Part shown: positions 33,209 through 45,600 of the stretch, in pieces
How positions within the stretch are numbered: the stretch's first letter is position 1
How the letters are laid out: each line of letters begins with the position of its first letter
Assembly: GCA_027563935.2 (NCBI GenBank)
Contig: CM050446.2
Location: forward strand, 123,210,499-123,274,498
Direction of reading: 5' to 3'
Source: Costus lasius
Taxonomy: Eukaryota; Streptophyta; Magnoliopsida; Zingiberales; Costaceae
DNA length: 64,000 nt
Made by a program: the position numbers and the translations under genes
The notes under the pieces: model-generated
Told to the model about the DNA's origin: nothing
Database searches by the model: none
The model's input: only the letters and a program-made list of their open reading frames with translations

Positions 33209-34219
33209 ATCGCAACATAGATAATTATCCATTCTTTTTTTACATATTAGCAACATTAAACTTCCCCAAACTGATCATCCCCAACAGCACTTGACACCCC
33301 CATCTGACAATCATTGTTACCACATAAAAAAAAAGAGGTGAAGATGTAGAAAGCTCAGTGCTCCAAACATGCCTATTGTCATCGTTGCCCTGTTGCCTTC
33401 CTTCTGACATCGTAAGGCTAGAAGTTCTTAGTGTCACTAGTGCTAAGACCAAAACTTGCACATCCATGTGAGATGACCATCTTGCCTCCAACTTTGCCAC
33501 TTGCATGTTTTCCATACGCATGTTCATTAAACATCACAAACATAAGATTACTATTACTATGGTTGTGACCAGTTGCAACTATCTCGCTAACACAGACATT
33601 GATCAATCAAGATGCCATAACATATCATTTCCATCAACCTGATGCTGTTGCTATGCAAACCCTACCACTAATGCTTGAGCCGTGGGCTCAAGCCAATACC
33701 CACATTGAGATTGTGTTAAATGCAACACCATAACAAAAAGCTAGATTGGTCATGTGTTATGAGTTATGGCCACATGTGTTTAAGAGAAAAAGGAAATAAA
33801 AAATGCGCTAAAAACAACAAAAGGAGGAGAAATTTTAAAAATAACCAAAATATACGTAAAGAAAAAAAGAAAAAAAAAGACAAAAGTGAAGATCATAAGA
33901 CATTAAAATTTGTAGGGTAGTGTCAATTTCTTTTGGCATCAAATTTCATAGGAAGTTCAACTCATTTGATGCAATGCATTTAATTATTTATAGTTTAATT
34001 TATATTAGTGCGTGCTAGTGAGATTTACTAGGTTGAGCATTTGTAGGTCAAGGTTAGTTTTATATATTCAGTAATTGTTTGGAGTTGTGCCTAAATGCCC
34101 ACATTTAACCAAGCTTAAGAATTTGTAATCAACAACTTTGATTAATGAGTTATTGATGATTAGTTCTTAGCATATTTTCATTTTTCTCCTTAATCATCCT
34201 CCTCTTCCCCCTCTAACCT
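33209..34219. other. Intergenic DNA, retroelement-like remnants
   Basis: No gene recognised. Part of 33950-34150 shares short blocks (TATTAGTG, TTTGGGGTTG-like, TGCCTAAA) with 38090-38240, which suggests two remnants of one old element on either side of the younger insertions. Confidence 0.35.
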
Positions 34220-34227
34220 CCTCTTCT

Positions 34228-34760
34228 TAGGGATGGCAAAAAACCCCATCCCCGACCCGACCCGACCCGACCCGACCCGAAGTCAACGGGGAAAACCCGA
34301 GTTGACTGGGGGTCGGGTCGGGTTCGGGGAAAACCCGACGGGGGTATAGTCGGGTCGGGGTCGGGTATGGGAATTTAGGTACCCGCCCCGAACCCGACCC
34401 CGAACCCGCCCCGACTATTAAAATAACAAATTTACCCTTATAAGTTATAACCTAGTTACTAAATTTTAATAATTTATGTAGAAATGATGATATAATTTAT
34501 GTAAAATATTTTTTTATTTATATATTATGAATAAAGAATGCAAATTAATTTTAAAATATTATTTATAATATATATTTATTTTTTAGGTCGGGCGGGGTCG
34601 GGTTTCCCCGCGGGTTCGGGTTTCCCCGCGGGGTCGGGTGTGGGGCAGGATTTTCTAAACCCGTCGGGTTCGGGGTCGGGTTCGGGGACGGGTTCGGGAA
34701 AGTCGGGGTCGGGTCGGGGATGGCAAAACCCGACCCCGACCCGCCCCGTTGCCATCCCTA
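34228..34760. mobile_element. hAT-type MITE with GGGTCGGG-rich termini, 533 bp, TSD CCTCTTCT
   Basis: Terminal inverted repeats TAGGGATGGCAA...; perfect 8-bp duplication CCTCTTCT at 34220-34227 and 34761-34768. Subterminal arrays of CGACC and GGTCGGG (plus-strand CCCGACCCGACC on the left, GGGTCGGGTTCGGGG on the right) surround an AT-rich centre. G-runs in these arrays could form G-quadruplexes. No coding capacity. It is almost the same length as the unrelated-sequence hAT-type MITE at 29367. Confidence 0.93.
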
Positions 34761-34918
34761 CCTCTTCTCTCTAGTAGAAGCTTTGTAGTATATATAAATT
34801 TAACATCAAAGATAAACTTGACTCTACTCCATCTACTATTCATAGTTGGCCACTCACATACCAACATTTTCTGCCTAGCCATTCTCTATTGTAACATGCT
34901 CCCCAAAATCAGCCACCC

Positions 34919-37073
34919 TGTTACGCCCCAAAATCCACCCGGAACCTACGCCGGGAATCCCGGACCTCGGGACGCACAACACTGTACCTGACAAATTAAT
35001 CCTGACAACTGAAAGATACTGACTGAATAAAATAACATAACCAAAGGCCAGCCCGGCCTTAAATATCCAAAAGCAATAATACTGGCACAGGACCAGCGCA
35101 GCGGTCAACAGAAATAACAACAACAGGACCGGCGCAGCGGTCGACAAACCAACAGATAACATGACCGGCGCAGCGGTCAACAGAACCAACAGATACACGA
35201 CCGGCGCAGTGATCAACAGAGTCCAACATAACATAAATATAATAAACAACAGACCGACAGATGCAAAACTAAACCGGACTGGTGGTCACCAAGCTATCTA
35301 TCTAATCTGCCCCCGAAGGAGCCGCGCCTGAACCTGGAGGCAAGCCAAAGGGGGGGGGGGTTAGCCGGAGGCTAAGTAGAGATACAACAATGTATATGGT
35401 GCATGATCAGATATAAGGAATTACCATAATACAACCAAGACTCTATATGACCATATAGAGTATAATCAAATCTCAAATACGCATCAATATATATGTCCTC
35501 ATACACAGATAAAAATTGGGAGCTGGTACAGCAGTGGTCCATGACTCGCAACTCTATAAATAGAGTGGTCCCTATTGATGGCTCCCCGAACAGAAGAGAC
35601 GACTGTCCGTCGACAGCCCGCTAGTGTAGCGTCCTACACTCAGTACAACCCCTTATTGGGCTGATAACAGACCTCAAGCCCATAACATCGGACTCTCTCG
35701 GTCAGAGACGATCACACAGCGTCTCAACAGAAATCTCACAGGCAGTATCTGAGGTACACTGAAGTATCTATCGCTAGACATTCAGCCCTCATACATACGT
35801 ATAACATAACTCATACTAGCTATCTCTACAGACTAGCATGCAATACCGATACTCATACCATGTGTCATACAGGCAGTTTATGTCAACGGATAAAGACTAG
35901 AACAGAACAGGAATAGAAACATAATCAACAAGATTAATCAGCAAGAAGAAGGTGCCGCTAACTAACATGTGGTTGGCACCGTAACAACGGAAGGAGGTAG
36001 AATCCCTACCTCAGATGCAGACGTACAGAAAAATATAGATCCAACCAGACGTACGTAGTCAATCAACAGTTCCTAACAGGTTAATCAAGGTATAAGTCCA
36101 CAATATTTCATTTAATCCATTTTAATCGTAATTACTAGTTAACAAGTTAATCCAAGTTCGTTAGGTATTTATGTCCAGATCCAGGTTCGGTTTACGCATG
36201 CATTCATTTACTCGTATACGAAGGGGGTTCGAGTACTAACCTAGTTCGCAGCCTTGTGCGAACGCAAATACCACCGAGTCGTCGAGAATACGTCAGAACC
36301 AACCAGAACGCGTAACACGAGACATCGGCACGAACTTCGAGGTTCGCCGAAAAGTTCACCGGAGCAGTAGTGCCGCTGCTACAATACCGCCGGAACAGTG
36401 TTTCCGGTGGCCGATCGAAGCTCTCCGGTAGTCAAATGAAAGTCGACGTCGAGAGGAGTTCGGTCGTACAGCTCGTTTCGCGAAAGGGGGTCAGGGTCGC
36501 CAAAGATCTGCGTTCGAAGTTAGCGGCGCCGCTCGCGCAACACACCGGCGCCGGAGACGAAGATGCCAGAAAAGCTTCGGGAGGTGGCGGAAATGTCCGC
36601 CGAGGTCGGAGGAAGGGGGACGAGAGCTCGCCGGCACAAGGAGGAAGGTCTGCCGACGTTGGGAGCGACGCACATGTCGGAAGTGCTCGTCGCCGAATAG
36701 GAATCGCGAGCAGAGGTTAAAGGCGTCGCCAAAGTTAGCTCACTGGGTTAGAGCTTCGTCGTCGCCGGCACTAGATCTGGCCGGAGCAACCGCCGGACGC
36801 AGGCAGACGCGTGATAGGAAAAAGGGGCGAGCATCTGTTGAAGGACGAAGCAGCGTTCGTTCTTTCATGATGGAGGCGAGTGAAGGCGAAGAGAAGAAAT
36901 AAGGCAACAGCAACGGGTCACGGCAAGGAAGAATGGGCTCGTCACGGGTGTACAGTGACGGGGATGGGAAGGGAACCGGATGAGACAGCACCGTCTCATC
37001 AAATCACATTATTTAATTTAAAATATTCTTCCTTTATTGTTTCTCTTTGTCTTTTTATATCACAGATGTAACA
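34919..37073 (-). mobile_element. Solo LTR, 2.16 kb (copy B of the 2-kb LTR family)
   Basis: On the plus strand it runs from TGTTACGCCCC to GATGTAACA. The perfect 5-bp duplication CACCC lies at 34914-34918 and 37074-37078. The minus strand carries the same order of blocks as copy A: a GC-rich exon-like region (about 36950-36240 descending), then CTAG followed by GTTAGT, then GAGGTAGGGATTCTACC and GGACGCTACACTAGCGGGC. No internal region is present. It contains a 36-bp tandem repeat at 35091-35227 and a G10 run near 35351. Confidence 0.9.
35091..35227. repeat. 36-bp tandem repeat inside solo LTR B
   Basis: Units start at 35091, 35127, 35163 and 35199, each beginning GACC(G/A)GCGCAGCGGTC, a near-palindrome, followed by an A-rich tail (AACAGAACCAACAGATA-like). 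About 3.8 copies. Copy A of the LTR does not carry this array at the equivalent place. Confidence 0.9.
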
Positions 37074-37149
37074 CACCCGTTCTGAGATCCTTTATTGTTT
37101 CTCTTTGTCTTTTTATATCACAGATGTAACACACCCGTTCTGAGATCCT
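37030..37149. repeat. 58-bp tandem duplication across the LTR B edge
   Basis: CCTTTATTGTTTCTCTTTGT starts at 37031 and again at 37089; the identical run ends at GAGATCCT. The unit contains the last 43 bases of the LTR, the target duplication and 10-15 bases of flank, so the duplication happened after insertion. Confidence 0.92.
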
Positions 37150-38491
37150 CCCCTCAAAGTGTTGTCAGAATCACCTTTAACCACCCACATGAAACAACGT
37201 ATCCCCAAGCTATTCTCGCAGCTCCAATATCTCTCTGCCTCATCACCAACATCACATGCTTGTCAACTTTTTCATGGCTAACCACTTGTATTATTAAATC
37301 CCAATGGTTGTTAAACCCTTGTCATTGTTGTTGTGCATTAGTGTTACCTTTAACTAAACCTATTATATGGTCGTTGCACCATCAAGTATCACCACTAGAG
37401 ATTATTGCACTGCCAAACAATACTTAGTTGCAAAGATGCCACTGCTAACCTTCGTATCATTAATGCTCATAGAAAAAGTCCATAATACTCATTGCACTAC
37501 CATTGAAACTTCTTGAAGAAGTCACTTATATATTGACACCAAAAACTTAACAAAACCATTGTTATCCTCTTGCTATTGGTTGTTCGTCGAATGCTCTACC
37601 AAATGGCCATCGCTGCCAACTATTTTTGCAGGCCATTGACCAATTTTTGTCTAGTTTCTCACACTGCACCATTAAGCCATGCAACCCATGTACCCACAAT
37701 CAAGTGACAACCTTTTGTAATGGTACTCTACTACCTTTTGCCTTGTTGGGTGCTTGTTTCTAATATTTATGCGCTATCATGTCCTACTATTACTCATAAC
37801 TTACAATCGTGGTGGATGGCCCAATATTTATTTAGTACTAAATCCATGATCTCTACGAGCAAAGCTACACGAGAAAAGGCATGCTCAGGTAGCTGTACAT
37901 ATATAAGGAGAAAATATGAAGTGTTTCATATCATATAGACATGATAGCAATACCACAAAAAGATAGAAGTATAAATAGGATGCAAGTTTCTATCAGTAAG
38001 CATCATCTAGACATAAAGGAATTAAAGTCAGATTTGTTTTTTCCAATGGATAGAATAATGTGAGGCAATTTGGGAATTTTACTATATAATGTAGGGTAGT
38101 TCATAATCATTAGTATATTAGTGGGATTCGCTAGATCAAGCATTCTAGTTCATGAGTTGTCGCTGTGTTTTGTTGTGACCAGTACTTGTTTGGGGTTGCG
38201 CACTTGTGCCTAAAAGCCTATTTAAGAGAGCTTCAGTGTTTCTAATGAGCACACCAATAAACACATCGACCACTTTTGAAGCAGCATAGACTTTATTTCC
38301 TACTCTTTAGGTCAATCAACTGTAAGTTACATCTAGCTTAGACAAGCAGCATTCTGGCAAAAGAACCTAACAGCTTTATCATAGGAGTAATCATCGCATA
38401 AAAAAATTGAAATCTTGAAACAACAAACAAACATCAACTTTACTCTGGTTGCATGTCAATGGAAGTTAATAATCCACCAGATAAAATTCAG
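37150..38491. other. Intergenic region downstream of VPS34
   Basis: No gene recognised. It is made of low-complexity and remnant-like DNA, with weak resemblance between 38090-38240 and 33990-34150. The VPS34 3' UTR should occupy part of 38250-38491. Confidence 0.45.
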
Positions 38492-41146
38492 TCAACGCCA
38501 ATACTGAGCCCATCGATGAATGGTCTCCACCATTTGAGGGAACAATGCACTAACGCTTTCAGTTATAAGATCCTGGAAGAAATGAATGGCATCCTCATCA
38601 TCCAAATCCAATCGGAACTTCTCTTGAACCTAAGCACAAAGATAGAATTAATTCATGCAAAGTTTGATGCACCTTTATCCTGAATTCATATTAGGGAAAA
38701 AGATTATAGTAAGCACCTTAAGAATGCCTTTTTCAGGATCAGAAGCTATATCAGGGATGTTTGAACCAGCTATCAGATGAAAAAGATTCAATATAAGGTT
38801 GCTGGACTTCCGTAGGATGTTGTATGCTTCGCAACAATAAGATTTGAATCTTGTATAATATTGGCTGCATTGGAAGTCGAAGTTATTAAAAGCTTTTTTT
38901 TTAGCTTTCAAAGTCTTACAGCCAAAACAAAAAGGTCAATTCAAGACGTAAACAATCTATATAACAAATAGATTAAATCTAAGCAAACTAGCACGATGAT
39001 TTCCTGTAGTTACCTAAACTACATTCCTTTCACAAGAGAAGTGACCTATACTGTCACTTACAAAAACACTAACCCAACACCTCGCAGAAATTTTCTGCGA
39101 AGCATTAAAACAGATTAGAAGTTGTAATCCCATACCAGACACAGCCTAAGATTCAATAAGCATAATGCAAAGATCAAATGTATCTGTAAATACGAAAGAT
39201 TTGTTGCATGTGTCTGCATGAGAACAGGAGACTAGCGAAGTTTGTTAAGAGGGCACTGGTAGGAATAAAAGAACGAGGAGTGATCCATTGTCAAAGATGT
39301 AGCCTTATGTTTACAGGCAAAAGATAACTAGCGTACAAAATAAAGACGAAAGCTAAAGGGACATTATGCAGACAAATCAAACTTGTCTTTCTAAAAGCGC
39401 ATTCATCATCATGGACATAGAGTCCTAGTCTCTTTCTCATCATATCCATCACTAACAAGTTCCTCGTCGACAAGTGCACAAATAATCCGACTACTTCGTC
39501 TTAAACAACTTTACATGTATAGTCATTTCACATAACTAATCTTGATTCAAACTCTTAGCATATGGGTAAATAGTATATCAACCATTTGGCTGCTCCATCA
39601 AAGAAATATTCAGTTATTTGCATCAAATATCATCATAATTGCAGAATTTCTGTGAAGTTCCATGTCAGCAATTTGATAGAACATTCATAGAAATGTAATT
39701 TTACAACTAAAGATATCATTGACTAAAAAGGTTTACATCAATTGGCTCATTCAATTTACACAAGAACCAACTAACGAGGTAACTTATATCCTGCAGATAA
39801 GATACACTTCTAATTCACTAGTCCAAGTGATGCATCATTTGGTTTACACCAATGTGGAAATTAATCCTATTACAATAAGTTAAGAAATGAAAAATAATGC
39901 CCTATTGCTAATTCTTTATAAGGATTATCTTCTCCTGACAAACAACTTGTTAGAGCTTTTTCAATACAACTAGATTCTTTAGAAGAATTTCATCGAAACA
40001 CTACTTAGATCACGCATAATGATCAAAGTCCACTGGATGTTTAGAAGGGATTCGAGTAATATCTCAGAACTGCTGATCAAGGCTACAAATACTTTGGCAG
40101 AAGCTCATTTTTTTATTGGAACAAAAAGTACTAAACAAGAACCATTGTTCAGTAGTTTCCATTTCATGACATGGAGAAATGCTTATTTCCATTAGATGTT
40201 GTTGGAAATTTCCTTCTTGTTTGATTGTGTTCTAGCCTCCCACCAATATGTGGACATTCTGCAAAAAGGTGTTCATTTGTCTCATCCTTCATGTTGTAAA
40301 ATACACACCTCAAGCATATATCTATGCCAATATGTTGAGTGTCTTTCGTTGAAAGTGACCAATGATTAACTGCTAGCAAGATAATTTTGAATTTGAAGGT
40401 AACTTAATCTTCTATAAGCTCCGATGGATAACAAGAAAGTATTTGCTGGCCATCAACATGATCTAATGAGATCAAGATTAATCAAACTACTTTGAACAAT
40501 TAGAAGTGCCTTAACAAAATCATTGAAAAAAATTTAAATAAGCGTACTGTGGTTGGATGTTGCATAAGCATGTGTATATATACACACATGTAAAGTTCAC
40601 AGAAAGAATTAGCATGATATAAATTCATGTTTTCTCCAAAAATAGTTGAATCAAGAAATTTGGTTTCAATAGAACAATTAATCATATTAACTCACAAGCA
40701 AGAAACAACATATAGGGTGTACCAAAACATATAATTCTGGATAAAGAGCCTCATGGCAGATTAAGAGCCTGTTTGGCCCCGCTAGAAGCAGCTTTTACCC
40801 TGAAATGCTATTAAAATAGCATTCAGTAATGAAACAGTGCACTAGGAAAACATGGCTAACAATCAAAAGTTATTGAAGGTAGAAAATGAAGCTTTTCCTG
40901 CTTCTATTTTTCAGAAAAAAAAAAAAGCTGACTTCAGCTCCCATTGCCACTCGATTCACCCGAATAAATATAAATAAATAATTATTAAATATAAATATAT
41001 TAATTAAGTAATTAATTATATTTAAATATATATATAATAAATATATTTAAAATTTAATACAATAGATTTATATTATTTTAAATATTATAATTATACAATT
41101 TTAAATAAATAAATAATTATTATAAAATTTTAAATAATTATATTTA

Positions 41147-41193
<47 letters not shown>

Positions 41194-42591
41194 CCGTGCG
41201 TACGTGCAAAGTTTGGCCATTTTGATTAATGAGTTTACATTATAACTTCAGATAGCATATATAGACATTTGTACAGGTAAAGTTTGGCAATTTTTATATT
41301 TGATAACACCAAAAGCAAAGAGTGTACCAAACAGTTTTAAATTATAACTTCAGATAACAATAGTTAAAAAGTTATTTACCACATAACATATAAATTTTTA
41401 GAGCAAAACACAACATAGCATAATTCAACATAGTTATGGAAGTACAGGCCCAGGCCCGATAATTTTCTCACCAATCATATCACAAATATAGGACTTCATA
41501 AATTTTAAGAATAGCAAATCATACAAGGAAGCATACCTTTCTGCTCCTCCCATGGCCTCGACCATTTCTTTGCAAAGTTTCATAGGTGGAGGAAATGGCT
41601 TGGGATCTCTACCCAATATGTAGCCAAAATCAACATGGAAAAGACGCCCATCATCTCTAAGGAGGAGGTTATCTAGATGCCTACAGCACAATTAGCATTG
41701 TGATCTCATTAGGAAATGAGTATTTCTCTGTCCATTTAAAATGGATGGCTATACATTTAAAATGGACATAAATTAACAATTCTTTTAAATTTGAATATAT
41801 TAATGTGCGTCCACTCAGAATATTATTTTAGCAAAGTTAGCATGCCACTATGATACAATTTCAGCGGACCCTTTTTGTAGTTGCTGATGTGAATGTGAGC
41901 TTGCCAACCTTGGGCATAGTATGCATGGATATTAAGAATTCTTTTAGGAGTTTGATTTACTAATGGCTATACATATTAAATGGCAGATCATTAACAATTC
42001 TAAATTAAATATGTTAATGTGCATCCACTCTTAGAATATAATTTCATCAAAGTTAGCATTCAACTAAAATACAATATGAGCAGACTCTTATAGTTGCTGA
42101 TGTGAATGCGAGCTTGACAACCTTGGGTATAGTATGCATGGATATAGGTATATAATAATGTCAGATAGATTTAGATGGGATGATAGGAAGGTAGGATCTC
42201 CCCTTGTTGCCTTTTTTCCTCCTCTCCCCTTTGATCGTCATCTTCTCTCTCTTTTTTTTAATTAATCAATTTGTTACCATATTTATTTTGGTTGCAGGGG
42301 TGAAGTACTGATCTATCACCCATGGCTTCAGTTGTTGAGCTAAATAAGAATCTTACATGCAGCCTTCATTATTGTTCAACCACTATCCTATGTGCCAACA
42401 TTTATGGTCGACCAAACGTGAACCCTAGCATCTATGAGATACTAATGTTGTTATCTTGAACTTTGCTCTTTTTCTCATGTATTATCATTCGTATCCAATA
42501 ATAGTACTATGATTGCAAATAAGTAGAAATTATGCTTATATTAGTGAATAGCAAGGTTTACATACATGTCAGAACGTACTAGTTGGTACCG

Positions 42592-42636
<45 letters not shown>

Positions 42637-45600
42637 GTGTACAGTATGACGTAGTACCGACCTTGTACTAGTATTGGTTCAAGTACCATTTGGACTATGC
42701 GATATCGACATTTTAAACATTAGTCAATATATGACAAATTTCGCCAATATATTTTGAGGCTGTTAATACAGGCAGAAATGGATTATGCACTAAGACAAAT
42801 CCTTTAAATTAGGATGGCTAACTGCAAATCACAAGTTAGGGCTAAAATGCACTCTTATTGTTCAAGTGATTAGTACAAAATTTTGATCCCTTGATAGATG
42901 TATGAATGTATGAATGATTGAGGTACATAGGAAAACCCCCATTAAAAATGTGATGAATTATTGAATTTTGTGAAACTAAAATGCCTATAGAAAAAGAAAG
43001 TTAGCCTAAGTCTACCCTATATTTTTAGGTATATTATAAAGAAAACCATGGTCCAACTTAAAATTTTGTAGAAAATGCATTCAAAATTGATGCTTTGCAA
43101 GAGGAAACAAGAGAAACTGACCTGTCTCCTATCCCCAGTATGTAAGTGATAACTGAGTAACCGGCACAACTTTTTATAAAAGTTTCAAGGCATTGAGCTG
43201 TTATGCCAAATGGTCCTTCTTCATCAGGGTGAAATCTCTGCAGATAGCTCACGATGCTACGGTGTTCTGACAGAATCTAGGATTAAAATATTCAGTCAGT
43301 ATCTGATAGTTCAGCAAACATAAAAATATATTGAAGTTCAACTAATGGCAATCAGAGACTGCTAATTTTATCAATGTGTTATTTTTTTCTTGAATGAATT
43401 TACTTCCAGTGGAATAAACAAATAATATCAATGAACCCACCAGTCCAAAACTAAAACAAACTATAGGCTGCTCTACAGATTTAGACCATACCTCATTGCT
43501 CACTACATGAATTGCAGTAAATAACAGTGAATTAAGTGGTGTTGCTGTACCCTTTTCTTCAAAGATTTTTTATCTGTGAAGCATTTCACTGTCTATGTTT
43601 GGGTATTTATTTTTAATTCATGGTACGTAGTAAGATTGTAAATGATCAAACAATAGCATAATTCTTGGCAATTGGTCAGATTTTGAATGATCACATAATA
43701 TTATAATTTGATATGAGGAGGTTACTGCCTCATAGTTGACTACGTACTGCAGCAAGCAACACACTGCTTGAGATATATGGTACTTTGATTGTGTCATGCA
43801 CAATTATTAGTTAAGAACATTTGAACATTTGCAACACTCATGACGCATATCTGGATGAACAATCCAAATGCTATTTCAAGTAAGATTTGTAAGTGGCATC
43901 TAAAGGTGGGATTGTGGGAACCATCATGTAATTCTAAGGGAAAAGCAATGTTGCTTGCTTCTTATCTGCTAAACAGTACAAGATGACACTGTTTACCTGA
44001 AGATCGTTTATGCAAATGCTCCTACTGATCACTTGTTAAATATTTCACTAATGCTTATACTTTACAGTGAACAGTTAATTTGATTTGTCGACATGAAGAC
44101 GCTTGTTAGTTTAACCAGTAAAGACTTCAGTTGTTGATAACAAAGTCCTAGGTTCAATTCCACCTTCATCACTAATTATCACATGCCTCTTGCCAAAAAA
44201 AAGATTTGTCAAGATGACTAGATATATCCATCTCACTGTAGAAAATCTTCATACTCAGCGATCAATTGTTTATGCCAATGGAATACCTACCCAGAACATG
44301 ATGACTGTTTTTGAGCCTAAGTGAAAGACGTAACAAGATGATTCTCTATACCATTTTCCAACAGGGATAAATTGAGGTAGCTTAGAAGCCACTAGATAGT
44401 CCTAAACTTTATTCTTGGTCCTCAAATCACCTGCCCTTCACTGCCAGAAAGTAAGGCAATGCAGGTAAAACAAAGTAGCACACATGTAAGAGTGTGGGAG
44501 AGGATTAAAAACATACAGTCAAATAATGGAATAATATTATGCAGTGTATCAAATAAAACCAAAATAAGTTCCAAAGCCTCCAAGAGAACAAAGACCACCG
44601 GGTACAATTCTGTGACAATAAAGTGTATAGCATTGCATATTTGCATTTCATACTAGAAATGCATCTAGAAGTAATTATCCAAATACCTCCAGAACTGACT
44701 TACCTGTGCAAGAGAGCTGGATGGAATAAATTCTAGCATTCCTTCATCTTGTCCAGTAGCAAGAACTTTATATGGAGTTAATTGCAAGTCGAGATTCTCC
44801 AACTTAAGCAACCGATCCATAAGAGACACCATTTGAATGACCTACATAAACATCACAGGGTCTGTGATAAGGTTCCTAAACCAGTAACCTGAATCTCAAT
44901 GCTAAGCAAAGGCATCACCTCAAAGGAAAAGGCAAAAAAATAAGGTAAACAAATCAATGAAAATAACAATTTTCTAAGAACTGTTTCCAGGAAGTCCGTA
45001 TATATGCCACCCTAGATGCACTTTTTATAACTAAAACATAAACACAAAAGGTAAACAGCTTACTTAGTTTGACAAACTACAGAAATAGACATACCAGTTG
45101 ATCTTGACGGAGATCATCACCCTTTTTAAACATCACTTTGCATGTTCCACTACTAGCAGTCCTAAACGTAAGGCGTAAAGGATGGAGTGCACTTTTGAAT
45201 ATGGATGACTCCGTGGGAATAATTCCAGCTATCAGTGTGCCGGGTGCAAGAGGTGATCGAATAGGCTGAATCACATAAAAACAGTGGAACCACCCAGTTT
45301 GGAAATAAAGAAAACATCCAATACACAAGTATCATAGAAATGCAACCAAATAGAATTACCTTAAAGAAAAACGGAGGCAAGTATACGTACCTCATCAAAA
45401 TAGGTAAGCTCACTCAGGAGTCCAGTTAGAAGCTGCCTTAGTCTTTCTATCTTCTTTTGTGTTCCACCTCGCACATTTCTAACTTCTTTCATAATTGAAC
45501 ATAACTGAGCTGTTAGTTCGGTCTGACGTACCAAACTTTGCCATAACTTAAATCCTTCATCGCCATTTGCACCTGTTTCCAACTGTTTACAGAAAAAACA

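Noticed and set aside
34749..34991. Open frame crossing the right edge of the hAT-type MITE
   Set aside because: Spans a transposon border and has no domain.
35091..35227. CRISPR-like regular 36-bp repeats
   Set aside because: Units are adjacent without unique spacers, lie inside a plant LTR, and no cas genes exist.
43266..43276. Alternative acceptor (CTGTCAG) for the VPS34 exon ending at 43122
   Set aside because: The upstream CCTAG acceptor restores the expected ILSEHRSI and phase 0.
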